A stretch of DNA of 64,000 nucleotides from Sphingobacterium multivorum (lineage in GTDB: Bacteria > Bacteroidota > Bacteroidia > Sphingobacteriales > Sphingobacteriaceae): positions 186,001-250,000 of the forward strand of contig NZ_UAUU01000005.1 in the NCBI RefSeq assembly GCF_900457465.1. The letters run 5' to 3'. Shown here piece after piece: positions 9,575 through 17,317 of this stretch; position 1 is the stretch's first letter; every line of letters begins with the position of its first letter. The position numbers and the translations under genes are program-made. The notes under the pieces are model-generated. The model saw nothing but the letters and a program-made list of their open reading frames with translations. It ran no database searches and had not been told where the DNA came from.

Positions 9575-10144
9575 TTGACAATGAAAACAACATTCAAAGT
9601 AGCCCTGCTGAGATTGACATTATTGGGATTAACAGGTACTACACAGGCACAGGACATCACGTATGGGCTGCAAGTCGGAAGCAATTATCATATGAGTTCC
9701 TTTGGCAATAAGTCTGTCAAAGATAATAACGGCAAAGTTGGCGTATCAGTTGCAGGATTTGCACGTATTGGAGATCGTGTATTCTTTCAGCCTGGAATCG
9801 GTGCCAGTCTTTTACGCAAAGCATATAACTTCGAAAACGGACAGAAAACGCCTAAATTTTATCAGATCAATCTTCCCCTTCAAGTAGGGTATAAATTTTT
9901 GGAAAATGGCGACTTCAACCTCCGGGGACTATTGGGCCCTCAGTTAAACTATGATGTTAAAACAGTCAAGTCGAGTGCAAATACCGATTATAAGAAATTT
10001 TCATTTGATGGTCGTGTGGGTATTGGTGTAGACATCAGTCACCTCACCTTAGATGCTTATTATAGCCACGGTTTTACGAGTGTAGACAAAACCTTAGATG
10101 CAAAAAATAAAACAATCGGCATTATGGTCGGTTATAAGTTCTAA
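9575..10144 (+). CDS. Small outer-membrane beta-barrel protein (PorT-like fold)
   Basis: A 189-residue protein with a signal peptide (about residues 1-25, ending TTQAQD) and alternating hydrophobic strands typical of the OMP beta-barrel family PF13568. Examples are ITYGLQVGSNYHMSSFG, RIGDRVFFQPGIGASLL, INLPLQVGYKF and the terminal strand IGIMVGYKF ending in Phe. Such proteins lie in the outer membrane; the ligand is unknown. The internal Met at residue 2 of the frame (MTMKTTF) is an alternative start. It is monocistronic, with a strong terminator 20 bp after the stop, and divergent from the sigma factor at 9231. Confidence 0.82.
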   Translation: MTMKTTFKVALLRLTLLGLTGTTQAQDITYGLQVGSNYHMSSFGNKSVKDNNGKVGVSVAGFARIGDRVFFQPGIGASLLRKAYNFENGQKTPKFYQINLPLQVGYKFLENGDFNLRGLLGPQLNYDVKTVKSSANTDYKKFSFDGRVGIGVDISHLTLDAYYSHGFTSVDKTLDAKNKTIGIMVGYKF

Positions 10145-10163
10145 GCAGCATCTCGTAGTACAC

Positions 10164-10197
10164 AAAGCGCCATTCTAAAAATCGAATGGCGCTTTTT
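10164..10197 (+). terminator. Rho-independent terminator of the outer-membrane protein gene
   Basis: A perfect 12-bp stem (AAAGCGCCATTC / GAATGGCGCTTT) with an eight-base loop is followed directly by a T run. Confidence 0.85.
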
Positions 10198-10299
10198 CGT
10201 AATTATATTTTATTTTTTGTCAATAATTATTATTTTAGCGCTACCAAAAATTATTCTTAATCATGGTCCTATTCATAGCGGCCGTTCGATCAGAATAAA

Positions 10300-10373
10300 C
10301 GGGATGTAGCGTAGCCCGGTATCGCGCCAGCATGGGGTGCTGGAGGTCGTAGGTTCAAATCCTGCCATCCCGA
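10300..10373 (+). tRNA. tRNA-Pro (anticodon GGG)
   Basis: A full cloverleaf can be drawn. The acceptor stem is CGGGATG with CATCCCG, the D arm is GCG...CGC, and the anticodon stem is CCAGC/GCTGG around loop ATGGGGT with anticodon GGG at 10334-10336. The T arm is GTAGG-TTCAAAT-CCTGC and the discriminator base is A. The CCA end is not encoded. It marks the left edge of a decayed accessory region, as expected of tRNA 3' ends used by integrases, but no integrase gene or repeated tRNA 3' end was found in the window. Confidence 0.96.
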
Positions 10374-10383
10374 CTTGATTATC

Positions 10384-10418
10384 AAGGACTTATGATCTAA
10401 AATCTTAAGTCCTTTTTT
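10384..10418 (+). terminator. Terminator after tRNA-Pro
   Basis: AAGGACTTA pairs with TAAGTCCTT across a 13-base loop and is followed by a run of T, right after the tRNA. Confidence 0.75.
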
Positions 10419-10533
10419 GTTAGGTCTAACATGGGTCTAACACTTTCTTTGTCTTTCCGTGAGTTGAACTAGATTTGAGTTTTTCGTTTTGTGTAATTTA
10501 TTAGTTTTTATTCTGCATATATTTCAATCTGTT

Positions 10534-10855
10534 TTACACGTGCTTTGCCGCTTGCTCGCAAAACGTCGAAAAATCAGTTTGGCCTTTCTGGTGAATCGCA
10601 ATAATATAACGTAATTTCTCCGGAGAAGCATCCGGGTTGATGGGCTTAGGCTCATAAACGGCTGGCGCAGCTATCTGGTATCCGCTTTCACCTTAGTACG
10701 TAACTGTACCGTCAGTGACGCTATAGTTATAATTTTCAATCCAAGCGCTTTGATTTCGTGAATGTAGCGTGGAAGTCGGCGCCGCTTTTTACTTTGGCAT
10801 GAGCTGCCTTTATTTGTTCGAGTGTGAATCCTTTTGCTGCTGAGTTTTTTTCCAC
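10534..10855 (-). pseudogene. DUF1398-family protein remnant
   Basis: Read leftward from a GTG at 10855, the frame gives EKNSAAKGFTLEQIKAAHAK then VKSGADF, the start of DUF1398 proteins (E. coli YbcV-like). Shifts near 10770 and 10740 then continue YIHEIKALGLK, NYNYSVTDGTVTY and GESGYQIAAPAVYEP. The end reads INPDASPEKLRYIIAIHQKG and TDFSTFCEQAAKHV before a stop at 10534. At least two frameshifts and an internal TAA (near 10692) break it. Function of the family is unknown. With other broken genes around it, this looks like true decay in the accessory stretch behind the tRNA. Confidence 0.78.
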
Positions 10856-11193
10856 TGTTTTTTGAACTTTAAAGGGGGGATACCGTAACGCTTAGTATCA
10901 CCCCGGTTAACAATTGTTCTTATAACCGTGCACCCCACGTCTTGGAATATAGGCAGACGATTGTCCCTGCCGGAGCTTCGGTTTGGGCCATTGAACTGAA
11001 ATCCAACCACCAAGCGGTATTGGGTAACACATGATAAACCTGGGCAACTTCAGCGCGTGAGATAGCCAAATGACGCTGCAAGGGACTTTTCCTAAACTTT
11101 ATCACATATCCGCCAAGTTGCGGCTAAGAAGAGGCAATTTAGTAAACTTATCGAAGATCAGCCTGCTGGCTAAAACTTTCTGAGTTTAGTTTT
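10856..11193. other. Degenerate region without a supported gene
   Basis: Short open frames occur on the minus strand (for example 10920-11105, containing VYHVLPNTAWWLDF), but none gives a family I recognise and several stops interrupt them. Probably further remnant coding sequence. Confidence 0.4.
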
Positions 11194-11484
11194 CTACCGC
11201 CACTTTGTGATCTTGACGGTGGTCCCTTTCCCTAATTCGCTGTTTATCTCGGACCGATCTGAAAATCTCTTTGCGCCGGGAAACCCGATGCAAAGCGTTT
11301 TGCCGGTTGAGTACCCCTGCTCCATCGCAAGTTCCACATCCGGAATTCCACGGCCTGAATCAACAAAGATGACGTTAACTCCCTGCCTAGAGTTATGCGA
11401 AATCAATTGGATTTGGACAGTGCCTCTGCCTCCATATATAAGCATATTATTATGCGGGAGCGGTTCTATAACCGGCACTTCCAC
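11194..11484 (-). pseudogene. RsbT-like anti-sigma regulatory kinase, 5'-truncated remnant
   Basis: The 96-residue open stretch matches the C-terminal two thirds of RsbT-type GHKL serine kinases. It has NMLIYGG near the start (usual form RNMLKYGGGG), VDSGRGIPDVELAMEQGYSTG in the middle, FPGAKRFSD, and the end ELGKGTTVKITKW. About 35 N-terminal residues with the first ATP-box helix are missing. The normally glycine-rich GLGLGLPGA lid reads TLCIGFPGA, so ATP binding is doubtful. No RsbR/RsbS-type stressosome partners are nearby. It ends close to the stop of the NmrA-like gene, suggesting the 5' part was lost by deletion. Confidence 0.65.
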
Positions 11485-11504
11485 AAAGGATTTGCTTCTA
11501 CCAA

Positions 11505-12371
11505 TTAACTGTATATATTTTGCAGAAATTCTTTTAGGCTGACCGGGCTCCTCCCTAGTAGTCGCTTCACATCGCTTTTATTCGTATCAAATTCACCTCT
11601 AGCAATCGCTCCACAGAACCTTGCAATGTACGCTGCATCATCTTCAGAAAGACCGGCCTGTATAAGCTGTGCAACATATGCACTTACGTCCGGCTGGTGA
11701 TAAGCTAATGTTTTTCCGGAAATGTCTGATAGCAGGTCAGCAATCTCTGCGAAGGAAAAGGCGGTTTCTGAGGCGATGATATATTCTTTGTTTTCATGAC
11801 CCGGAGTAGTCAATACAACAGCATTTGCTTCAGCCATTTCGCTTATTGGTAAAAAGGGAGTTTTGCCATCTCCTGCAGGGATAGAGATTCCATTATTCAA
11901 TATATCCTTTCCTACAAGGAAGGGAATCATGTCAGCATACATTGTGTTGTTCATTAAAGTGTAGGGGATACCTGTTTGTCTTAAATAATCAGCTGTATAT
12001 GCATGATATCGAACCTCTCCACCCATGATACTTTGCTGTAAATTCTTCATGTCAAAGCTCGTATAAATAATATGGCCAACACCAGATTCATTCGCCGCAT
12101 TGATCGCATTTTTGTGCTGCTCAAACCTTTTGCCTATATCTGATGAAGAAGACACCAGCAGCAGCTTGTCGACGCCCCGAAACGCACTTTTTAAAGACTC
12201 CAAATCCTGATAGTCGCCAAGTTTGATTTGAAGTCCTTTTGATTTTAATTCTGCCGCCTTGCTTTCATCTCTGACTAACGCAGTAATGTTGTTTGGGGCT
12301 ATACCCCTGTTTAATAATGAATCGATGGTGGCTTTACCTAAATTTCCTGTTGCACCGGTTACTAAGATCAT
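11505..12371 (-). CDS. NmrA-like SDR family NAD(P)H:quinone reductase (QOR2/YtfG type)
   Basis: A 288-residue atypical short-chain dehydrogenase. The N-terminal nucleotide-binding motif is VTGATGNLGKATIDSLL at residues 4-20 (GxxGxxG), followed by TALVRDESKAAELKSKGLQI and LGDYQDLESLKSAFRGVDKLL. The substrate side includes RQTGIPYTLMNNTMYADMIP and AGDGKTPFLPISEMAEANAVV, typical of NAD(P)H-dependent quinone oxidoreductase 2. Predicted to be cytosolic, reducing quinones or related electrophiles. It is divergent from an HxlR regulator (start 114 bp away) with shared inverted-repeat operators, an arrangement typical of electrophile-responsive regulation. Confidence 0.88.
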   Translation of the reverse strand: MILVTGATGNLGKATIDSLLNRGIAPNNITALVRDESKAAELKSKGLQIKLGDYQDLESLKSAFRGVDKLLLVSSSSDIGKRFEQHKNAINAANESGVGHIIYTSFDMKNLQQSIMGGEVRYHAYTADYLRQTGIPYTLMNNTMYADMIPFLVGKDILNNGISIPAGDGKTPFLPISEMAEANAVVLTTPGHENKEYIIASETAFSFAEIADLLSDISGKTLAYHQPDVSAYVAQLIQAGLSEDDAAYIARFCGAIARGEFDTNKSDVKRLLGRSPVSLKEFLQNIYS

Positions 12372-12433
12372 ATTTTTTTGTTTTTAGATTAATTATTTTT
12401 GTCAGGTAAAGAAACAAATTTGATTTTGAAAAA

Positions 12434-12472
12434 TTACCCTTGCTGCGGGTAACAAGACAAAAAGCGGTAACC
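12434..12472. promoter_or_regulatory. Candidate HxlR operators between quinone reductase and regulator
   Basis: ATTACCC-N7-GGGTAAC forms an inverted repeat at about 12433-12453, and a second GGTAACC palindrome lies at about 12466-12472. Both sit in the divergent promoter region. Assignment to the adjacent HxlR protein is inferred from position. Confidence 0.45.
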
Positions 12473-12484
12473 TAAAAGTGACTA

Positions 12485-12820
12485 ATGGAAAAGGAATTAG
12501 AACATGATGACTGTCCTGTTACAGCGACGATAGCCTTATTCGGAGGGCGATGGAAGCTGCCGATTTTATATATACTTTCAAAAAATACCAGACGTTTTGG
12601 CGAAATCCAGGTTAGGGTACCCTCTATTTCAAAAAAGGTGTTAACTAATCAATTGAGAGAGCTCGAAGCCGATGGCCTGATCAGCAGGAAACAGTACAGG
12701 GAGCTGCCTCCCCGGGTAGAATATACGCTCACTGATTTTGGAAAAACCCTTTGCCCTTTGTTGATTGATATAGCAGCCTGGCAAAGAAAAAGCATGGACA
12801 CGCTTACCAAGGTGAAATAA
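12485..12820 (+). CDS. HxlR-family transcriptional regulator
   Basis: A 111-residue winged-helix protein of the HxlR family. Motifs are CPVTATIALFGGRWKLPILY (residues 10-29), RRFGEIQVRVPSISKKVLTNQ (turn and recognition helix), LEADGLISRKQYRELPPRVEY (wing) and TDFGKTLCPLLIDIAAW. A single N-terminal Cys (residue 10) sits just before the first helix, close to where redox-sensing Cys residues lie in B. subtilis HypR and YodB. This suggests thiol-based sensing of quinones or electrophiles (inference). It is divergent from the quinone reductase it likely controls. Confidence 0.92.
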   Translation: MEKELEHDDCPVTATIALFGGRWKLPILYILSKNTRRFGEIQVRVPSISKKVLTNQLRELEADGLISRKQYRELPPRVEYTLTDFGKTLCPLLIDIAAWQRKSMDTLTKVK

Positions 12821-12962
12821 AGCTTTCCCGTGAAGTCGTAACCAAAACGCCTAATCAACGTGATTATGAAGTACTGTTTTGGATAGATAAGGATAAAACG
12901 CCTAGGTAATCACTAAACCATTGCACCATCCCTAAAAGCTATTAAGCGAAGACGAAACTATC

Positions 12963-13400
12963 CTATTTGCCGTCTAAAAAATCGGGTGAATACAATGTTT
13001 GCCCATGTGAGCGGGCAATATCCTGAATGCGTTTAATCGCTTCCGCATTCGTTGGAGGCGGAAATTCTCGTGCGGCTACTGGCTGCCCAATCTCTAAAAA
13101 AATCTTCTAAACCTGCTGGCACTACAGTACGGAGCAACTTAGCTACAGCATCGCTCACATTTTTGGAGTAATGCACAGCGCCGCCCTTGGGAATGAGTAC
13201 GAAAGCGCCTTTCGCGGCGGTATATACGTAGGCCTAAGAGTGTACTTCAATCTCACCTTCCACGATATAAAGAGATTCAAAAAAGTCGGCATGTGAACTT
13301 GGGCTAGGACCATTTTGCGGAGGAACCAGCATTTCTATACCTATTCCGTTACCTGTTTTCAGTTTTTACCTTCGAGGCATTGAAAGTGAAGTTATGATTT
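12963..13400 (-). pseudogene. Cupin-domain protein remnant
   Basis: Leftward reading gives NFTFNASKVKT, then after a shift TGNGIGIEMLVPPQNGPSPS, HADFFESLYIVEGEIEVHS, an internal TAG (near 13235), AKGAFVLIPKGGAVHYSKN, and PAGLEDFFR. After another shift in a T run near 13107 it ends IGQPVAAREFPPPTNAEAI and SHGQTLYSPDFLDG. This is the pattern of small cupins acting on quinones or aromatic compounds. With two shifts and a nonsense codon it is not functional. Confidence 0.7.
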
Positions 13401-13419
13401 GTGATACAGGGAAATGGGC

Positions 13420-14175
13420 ACTGACAGAGCCTTATATAGGGTTATTTTTACCCTTTTTTTACCATAAAGCCGAAGGTTTCAATCTAACTCAGTAGTCAAT
13501 TTGGCCCTGAACAGGGTGGTCAACCACCATACGCTCCTTTCTTCAATTCCGGTGTTGTAACCGCTTGTTTTTGGCGCAAGACAAAGCCGGTGCCCTGCGT
13601 CAGGAATCAGAAAAAACGAAAAACATGAGATGCGTTAACGGCTTATTGCTGCCGAATTTTCATTTGAACTGTCAATTTTTCGAGGGGAAAGAAGTGGTAC
13701 ATGGTTTGCCTGCGGCTTTCTTTTCCAACTCTACCCGGCATTCCGCCTGGTTTGATCACTGCCGGCGTCCTAACGATATTGTTTGCGGCGCAGGTATTCT
13801 TCAACCCTGTATTGGGTGCCGTGACCATTGACCTGGACGGCAACGGCCTTTATATTCACCGGTATTTTTAATGGTCTTCTGGCCTTCAGGTTGAAGGATG
13901 CCAACGATTTTTTTAAACGTCATTCATTATCAAACTGATTGTTGCTTCAGGGCGTTACAACTTAGCCTCCTTAAATTTGAGCCGAATAGAAGTAGTTCGC
14001 CGGAATAGCCGGTGTGATCAGAGGTCGCATCAAGTCGGCCTTTGATCACACCAGCCGCTCCGGCAAAGCCCGATATCTATGTCCACTCCATTCTCATTTT
14101 TAAAATGTGTACGAGAAAGCTTTCTATACGACTGGGTTATTAATAAATGAGTTTCCTTTTCATCTGTAAATTCAA
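13420..14175. other. Degenerate accessory DNA
   Basis: About 750 bp without a confident gene. It holds a short hydrophobic open frame (13701-13871) and an imperfect 22-bp inverted repeat near 14000-14066 (GGTGTGATCA against TGATCACACC at its core). Fragmentary minus-strand frames near 13480-13600 could not be assigned to a family. Base composition is slightly richer in GC than the flanking PUL genes. Confidence 0.45.
13701..13871 (+). CDS. Short hydrophobic open frame, possibly a membrane-protein fragment
   Basis: A 56-codon frame with one clear hydrophobic segment (LITAGVLTILFAAQVFF) and then LGAVTIDLDGNGLYIH. The frame after its stop continues with further plausible residues in another register, so it may be part of a broken gene. 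I do not recognise the family. It lies in decayed accessory DNA and could equally be fortuitous. Confidence 0.25.
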   Translation: MVCLRLSFPTLPGIPPGLITAGVLTILFAAQVFFNPVLGAVTIDLDGNGLYIHRYF

Positions 14176-14556
14176 TTACCGGTCTTGCTTGTGCGAGTCA
14201 ATGATGCGTTTCCTGTGTTGCAATCCCCATTCCGCAATACTGTCAGTCAGGCTCTTCAGCGTCATTCCATAAGGCGTTACATCGTAGGTTACAGACAGCG
14301 GTTGTGTTTGAGATACCTCCCTTTTAACCAGACCGTTTGTTTCAAGATCTTTTAATTCCCGGCTAAGTACCTTCCCTGCAATGCCATTGATATCTCTTAG
14401 AAGTTCCGAATACCGCATCGGCTTATAGCCAAGGCGTGAGAGTATCGATATTTTCCATTTGCCGCTTAAGATATCCATCGTGTCATCTATTGCCCGTATC
14501 TTTTTAGCACACTCACTGTCTATAAACCGTGATTTAGTTTCAATTTCCTTTTCCAT
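14176..14556 (-). CDS. HxlR-family transcriptional regulator
   Basis: A winged-helix HxlR protein of 126 residues from the chosen ATG at 14556 (MEKEIETKS). An upstream GTG at 14619 would add 21 residues, but that stretch is encoded by the TGTCACA direct repeats of the promoter and lacks family similarity. Motifs are MDILSGKWKISILSRLGYKPM, RYSELLRDINGIAGKVLSREL, LETNGLVKREV and SIAEWGLQHR. Cys16 from this start is the only Cys and lies before the first helix, compatible with a HypR-like redox switch (inference). It is divergent from the nitroreductase at 14669. Confidence 0.9.
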   Translation of the reverse strand: MEKEIETKSRFIDSECAKKIRAIDDTMDILSGKWKISILSRLGYKPMRYSELLRDINGIAGKVLSRELKDLETNGLVKREVSQTQPLSVTYDVTPYGMTLKSLTDSIAEWGLQHRKRIIDSHKQDR

Positions 14557-14577
14557 AAATTTATATGGATACTTTTT

Positions 14578-14627
14578 TGTCACATAGGTTACCTCAATGT
14601 CACAGTTACTTTTTGTCACAAAGTTAC
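14578..14627. promoter_or_regulatory. Triple TGTCACA direct repeat, candidate HxlR operator
   Basis: TGTCACA occurs at 14578, 14598 and 14614, each followed within 0-3 bases by GTTAC. The repeats lie between the regulator and nitroreductase starts, spaced 20 and 16 bp. Confidence 0.5.
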
Positions 14628-14668
14628 AATATAACAGCGATCGCGCTACCTTTACTCAAAAATAAAAT

Positions 14669-15364
14669 ATGAGTTTACTTAATGATTTACAATGGCGCTA
14701 TGCCACCAAAAAGATGAACGGAACCAGGGTTCCGGAGGAAAAAATTAATTATATCCTTGAAGCCGCCCGGATGGCGCCATCCTCTTCAGGTCTTCAGCAA
14801 TACAAAATAATCGTCATTTCTGACAAAGCATTACTGGAGAAGATCAAAGGTGTCGCTTATAACCAAAGCCAAATCACCGATTGCTCCCACTTACTGGTGT
14901 TTGCCGCATGGGATCATTATGACGATGAACGTATTTCGAAAGTATTCAACTATATCATGGACGAACGCGGGCTGCCGCACAGTACGATGAATGCCTATAA
15001 AGAGACAATTATGGACCTTTATGAAAAATCAGGAACGGAATGGCAGGCGCATCATGCGGCAAAACAGAGTTACATCTCATTTGCAATCGCGATTGCGGCA
15101 GCAGCAGAACAAAAGGTTGATGCCACGCCTATGGAAGGCTTTATACCAGAAAGACTGGACGAGCTTTTAAAGTTAAAGGGTACCGGTTACAAAAGTACGG
15201 TGATCCTACCATTGGGTTACCGGGATGGAGAAAACGACTGGTTAGTCAATATGAAAAAGGTACGCACCCCTAAAGAGGAATTCATTACGGAGATGACCAT
15301 TACAGACGCAGTGGACACAGTTGAGCCAATGGCAGAAAATCTTGAGGCATTCGTGCAGAAGTAA
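14669..15364 (+). CDS. NAD(P)H-dependent nitroreductase (NfsB-like)
   Basis: A 231-residue FMN-dependent nitroreductase. FMN-binding motifs include RYATKKMNG (residues 10-18), RMAPSSSGLQQYKIIVI (about 34-50), and the C-terminal ATPMEGFIPERLDELLKLK with LPLGYRDGENDW. Members act as homodimers in the cytosol, reducing nitroaromatics, quinones or flavins with NAD(P)H. It faces an HxlR regulator across a short promoter region rich in direct repeats, as in the B. subtilis pairing of HypR with the nitroreductase HypO. A hairpin terminator follows 23 bp after the stop. Confidence 0.92.
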   Translation: MSLLNDLQWRYATKKMNGTRVPEEKINYILEAARMAPSSSGLQQYKIIVISDKALLEKIKGVAYNQSQITDCSHLLVFAAWDHYDDERISKVFNYIMDERGLPHSTMNAYKETIMDLYEKSGTEWQAHHAAKQSYISFAIAIAAAAEQKVDATPMEGFIPERLDELLKLKGTGYKSTVILPLGYRDGENDWLVNMKKVRTPKEEFITEMTITDAVDTVEPMAENLEAFVQK

Positions 15365-15387
15365 TTGCCAACTGTTTTTGATATTAG

Positions 15388-15412
15388 AGAGGCTGCCGAA
15401 CAAGCAGCCTCT
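15388..15412 (+). terminator. Terminator of nitroreductase gene
   Basis: AGAGGCTGC pairs with GCAGCCTCT across a seven-base loop. Only two T residues follow, so strength is moderate. Confidence 0.6.
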
Positions 15413-15577
15413 TAACACCTCACAGGACATCATCGTAGTGAGTCAAAATCATCAGTACCCTATCTCAGTCTATCTATAAAGCTATTTTCAGTTTTCATTC
15501 TCTTACTGTAAACTTCCATAAATTATGGTGGATTAAGCCGGCTTTGCTTCTTAACGCTAATTAGATGTTTTGCTTGA

Positions 15578-16021
15578 TCATTGATAAACCTCAGATTTAT
15601 CCTGCCAGTTAAAAGTTCCTGTTCGCTCAGCAATAAGCCAGCGGTTACCATCACGTACATAATCATCCTGGTAAACCGCCCCAATGGTGGTTTTAATTCT
15701 TTTGCTGTTCTCTGTGCCAATCAAAGTAATGGTACAGTAACATGTTCCTGAGGCCTTATCGCCATCTATGCTTATAATGTGCTGTCCGTTAAAATGGTAA
15801 ACAGTTTCGTAATCCTTAAGGAAATTACCAAACGCTGCTGCCATTTCCTTCCGGCACCGCAGTTTTAAGATAGAAGTTCCGCCGGCAAAAGTTTCTGACA
15901 ACGCATCTTCCGAAAATAGCTGGACCTGCGCGTTAAAATCCTTTCTGTCGCCCAAAATTGAAACCCTGTCTACGAGCTCCTTTATCAATAGCCTGTCTTT
16001 TAATTGTTCAAGATCCTTCAT
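15578..16021 (-). CDS. Nuclear transport factor 2 (SnoaL-like) family protein
   Basis: A 147-residue alpha+beta-barrel protein of the SnoaL_4/NTF2-like group. It has the usual N-terminal helix (LKDRLLIKELVDRVSILGDRK), a strand region with QLFSEDALSETF, the central HFNGQHIISIDGDKASGTCY, and the end DDYVRDGNRWLIAERTGTFNW. Members are often small hydrolases or isomerases, or have no known activity; catalytic residues cannot be assigned here. It lies downstream of the quinone oxidoreductase on the same strand, but a terminator-like hairpin separates them, so it may be transcribed separately. Confidence 0.83.
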   Translation of the reverse strand: MKDLEQLKDRLLIKELVDRVSILGDRKDFNAQVQLFSEDALSETFAGGTSILKLRCRKEMAAAFGNFLKDYETVYHFNGQHIISIDGDKASGTCYCTITLIGTENSKRIKTTIGAVYQDDYVRDGNRWLIAERTGTFNWQDKSEVYQ

Positions 16022-16073
16022 GGTCGTTATAAAATAAATAAGTTTTTTAGGGTCTTATACCGATTAGAATTAG

Positions 16074-16102
16074 AAAAGGCTATCTGTAATGGATAGCCTT
16101 TT
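16074..16102 (-). terminator. Terminator of quinone oxidoreductase gene
   Basis: AAAAGGCTATC pairs perfectly with GATAGCCTTTT, and the minus strand continues with T-rich sequence, 52 bp after the oxidoreductase stop. Confidence 0.75.
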
Positions 16103-16153
16103 AATGGGACTCGCTGTAGTGCTTTGACCCCAACCTAGCGAGCCTTTATCTTT

Positions 16154-17191
16154 CTAGGCCACGGTGAGCACAATCTTACCCTGGATACTTCCCTGAGCAG
16201 CTCTTTCGTGGGCTTTTCGGGCATCGGCAAGCGGGAAAACACTATCAATGACGACGCGTATCGTACCGTTGTCAAGTAATTTGGCTACTTCTGCCAATTG
16301 CGCACCATTCGAACGGACCTGGGTGGTGGACATCGTCACACCAAGCTGCTCAGCCTCTGCTCCACCGGACGCGCCGAGCCCGAAAATGGGAAAGAGTGCG
16401 CCGCCCCGCCTGAGCGTACGTAAAAAACGACTAGTCGTTGGGCCGCCAACCGAGTCGATGACCAGATCAACGCCACGCACCTCATCCTCGGGTACGGTCT
16501 TGATATAATCAATGAATTCGTCAGCGCCAAGATCACGCAAAAGTACTTCATGCTTACCAGATGCCACCACGATCACGTAGGCCCCTTTCCATTTGGCGAG
16601 TTGCAGGGCAAAGTGGCCGACACCGCCGGCCGCACCATTGATGAGTACTTTTTTGCCCTCAAGCGGCACCGGTTCATGTTGCTTCGGCTGAAGCGGATTG
16701 GGTACATTATGCCCCTGTTCAATCATGAATTGCCAGGCGGTGAGCAGAGACATAGGAGCAGCGGCCGCATGGATATGATCGATAGCGGCCGGCTTAAGCG
16801 CTACCTGCGATGCGGGCGCGGTGATGTATTCGGCATAGGCACCACTTTCTACAGAGAGACCCTCCGGAAAACGAACCATCGAGTAAACTTCGTCCCCGAC
16901 GGCGAAGTCCCTAACATCATCAGCCACCGCCTCTACCACACCCGATACATCTGTTCCCAGAATAAGCGGGAAGTTCCCCTTTGGCCTCCACTCAGGAGGA
17001 AGCGATTTAAACCCGTCACGCAGGTACCAGTCGGGCGGATTGAGACCAACCGCGTGAACCCGAATGAGCACTTCGCCCTGCTTAAGCATAGGTATCGGAG
17101 CGTCCTCATAAAGGAGAACTTCAGGACCACCAAACTCGTGCTGACGGATCGCCTTCATTAAGCCTGATTTGTTTTGTGATTTTAATTCCAT
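16154..17191 (-). CDS. NADP-dependent zinc-independent MDR oxidoreductase (quinone oxidoreductase family)
   Basis: Medium-chain dehydrogenase/reductase. From the ATG at 17191 it has 345 residues; a TTG eight codons upstream would give 353. The N-terminal GroES-like domain has AIRQHEFGGPEVLLYEDAP and VHAVGLNPPDWYLRDG. The Rossmann domain has VLINGAAGGVGHFALQLAKW (AxxGxxG) and ADEFIDY. Cys ligands for structural and catalytic zinc are absent, as in quinone reductases of this family. Predicted cytosolic NADPH-dependent reductase of quinones or enones. It is divergent from an HxlR regulator with palindromic sites in between. Codon GC content is visibly higher than in the PUL genes, suggesting acquisition. 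Confidence 0.9.
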   Translation of the reverse strand: MELKSQNKSGLMKAIRQHEFGGPEVLLYEDAPIPMLKQGEVLIRVHAVGLNPPDWYLRDGFKSLPPEWRPKGNFPLILGTDVSGVVEAVADDVRDFAVGDEVYSMVRFPEGLSVESGAYAEYITAPASQVALKPAAIDHIHAAAAPMSLLTAWQFMIEQGHNVPNPLQPKQHEPVPLEGKKVLINGAAGGVGHFALQLAKWKGAYVIVVASGKHEVLLRDLGADEFIDYIKTVPEDEVRGVDLVIDSVGGPTTSRFLRTLRRGGALFPIFGLGASGGAEAEQLGVTMSTTQVRSNGAQLAEVAKLLDNGTIRVVIDSVFPLADARKAHERAAQGSIQGKIVLTVA

Positions 17192-17241
17192 TTTTCTGCT
17201 GTTTGATGTGGACAATATTAAATTTTTCCAATACTTTTGTC

Positions 17242-17285
17242 AAGTATGTACTTATCTGTATCTTACCTACCAAAAAGTATGTATT
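17242..17285. promoter_or_regulatory. Candidate HxlR operators (AAGTATGTACTT repeats)
   Basis: AAGTATGTACTT at 17242-17253 is a near-perfect palindrome. AAGTATGTATT at 17275-17285 repeats it 33 bp on, directly upstream of the HxlR gene and in the divergent promoter region of the oxidoreductase. Confidence 0.5.
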
Positions 17286-17317
17286 ATTGATTATCAAAAT
17301 GTTGTAAATAAATTAAC

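Noticed and set aside
9381..9593. 70-residue minus-strand frame between sigma and the outer-membrane protein
   Set aside because: Overlaps the promoter and start of the outer-membrane protein gene and shows no family similarity.
10300..10420. Integrase attachment site at tRNA-Pro
   Set aside because: No second copy of the tRNA 3' end and no integrase gene were found in the window, so an attachment site is not listed as a feature.
14000..14066. Imperfect inverted repeat considered as an insertion-sequence end
   Set aside because: The arms are close together with no transposase frame between or beside them.
16550..17161. 203-residue + strand open frame
   Set aside because: Antisense to the MDR oxidoreductase, whose higher GC makes long opposite frames; it shows no recognisable domain.
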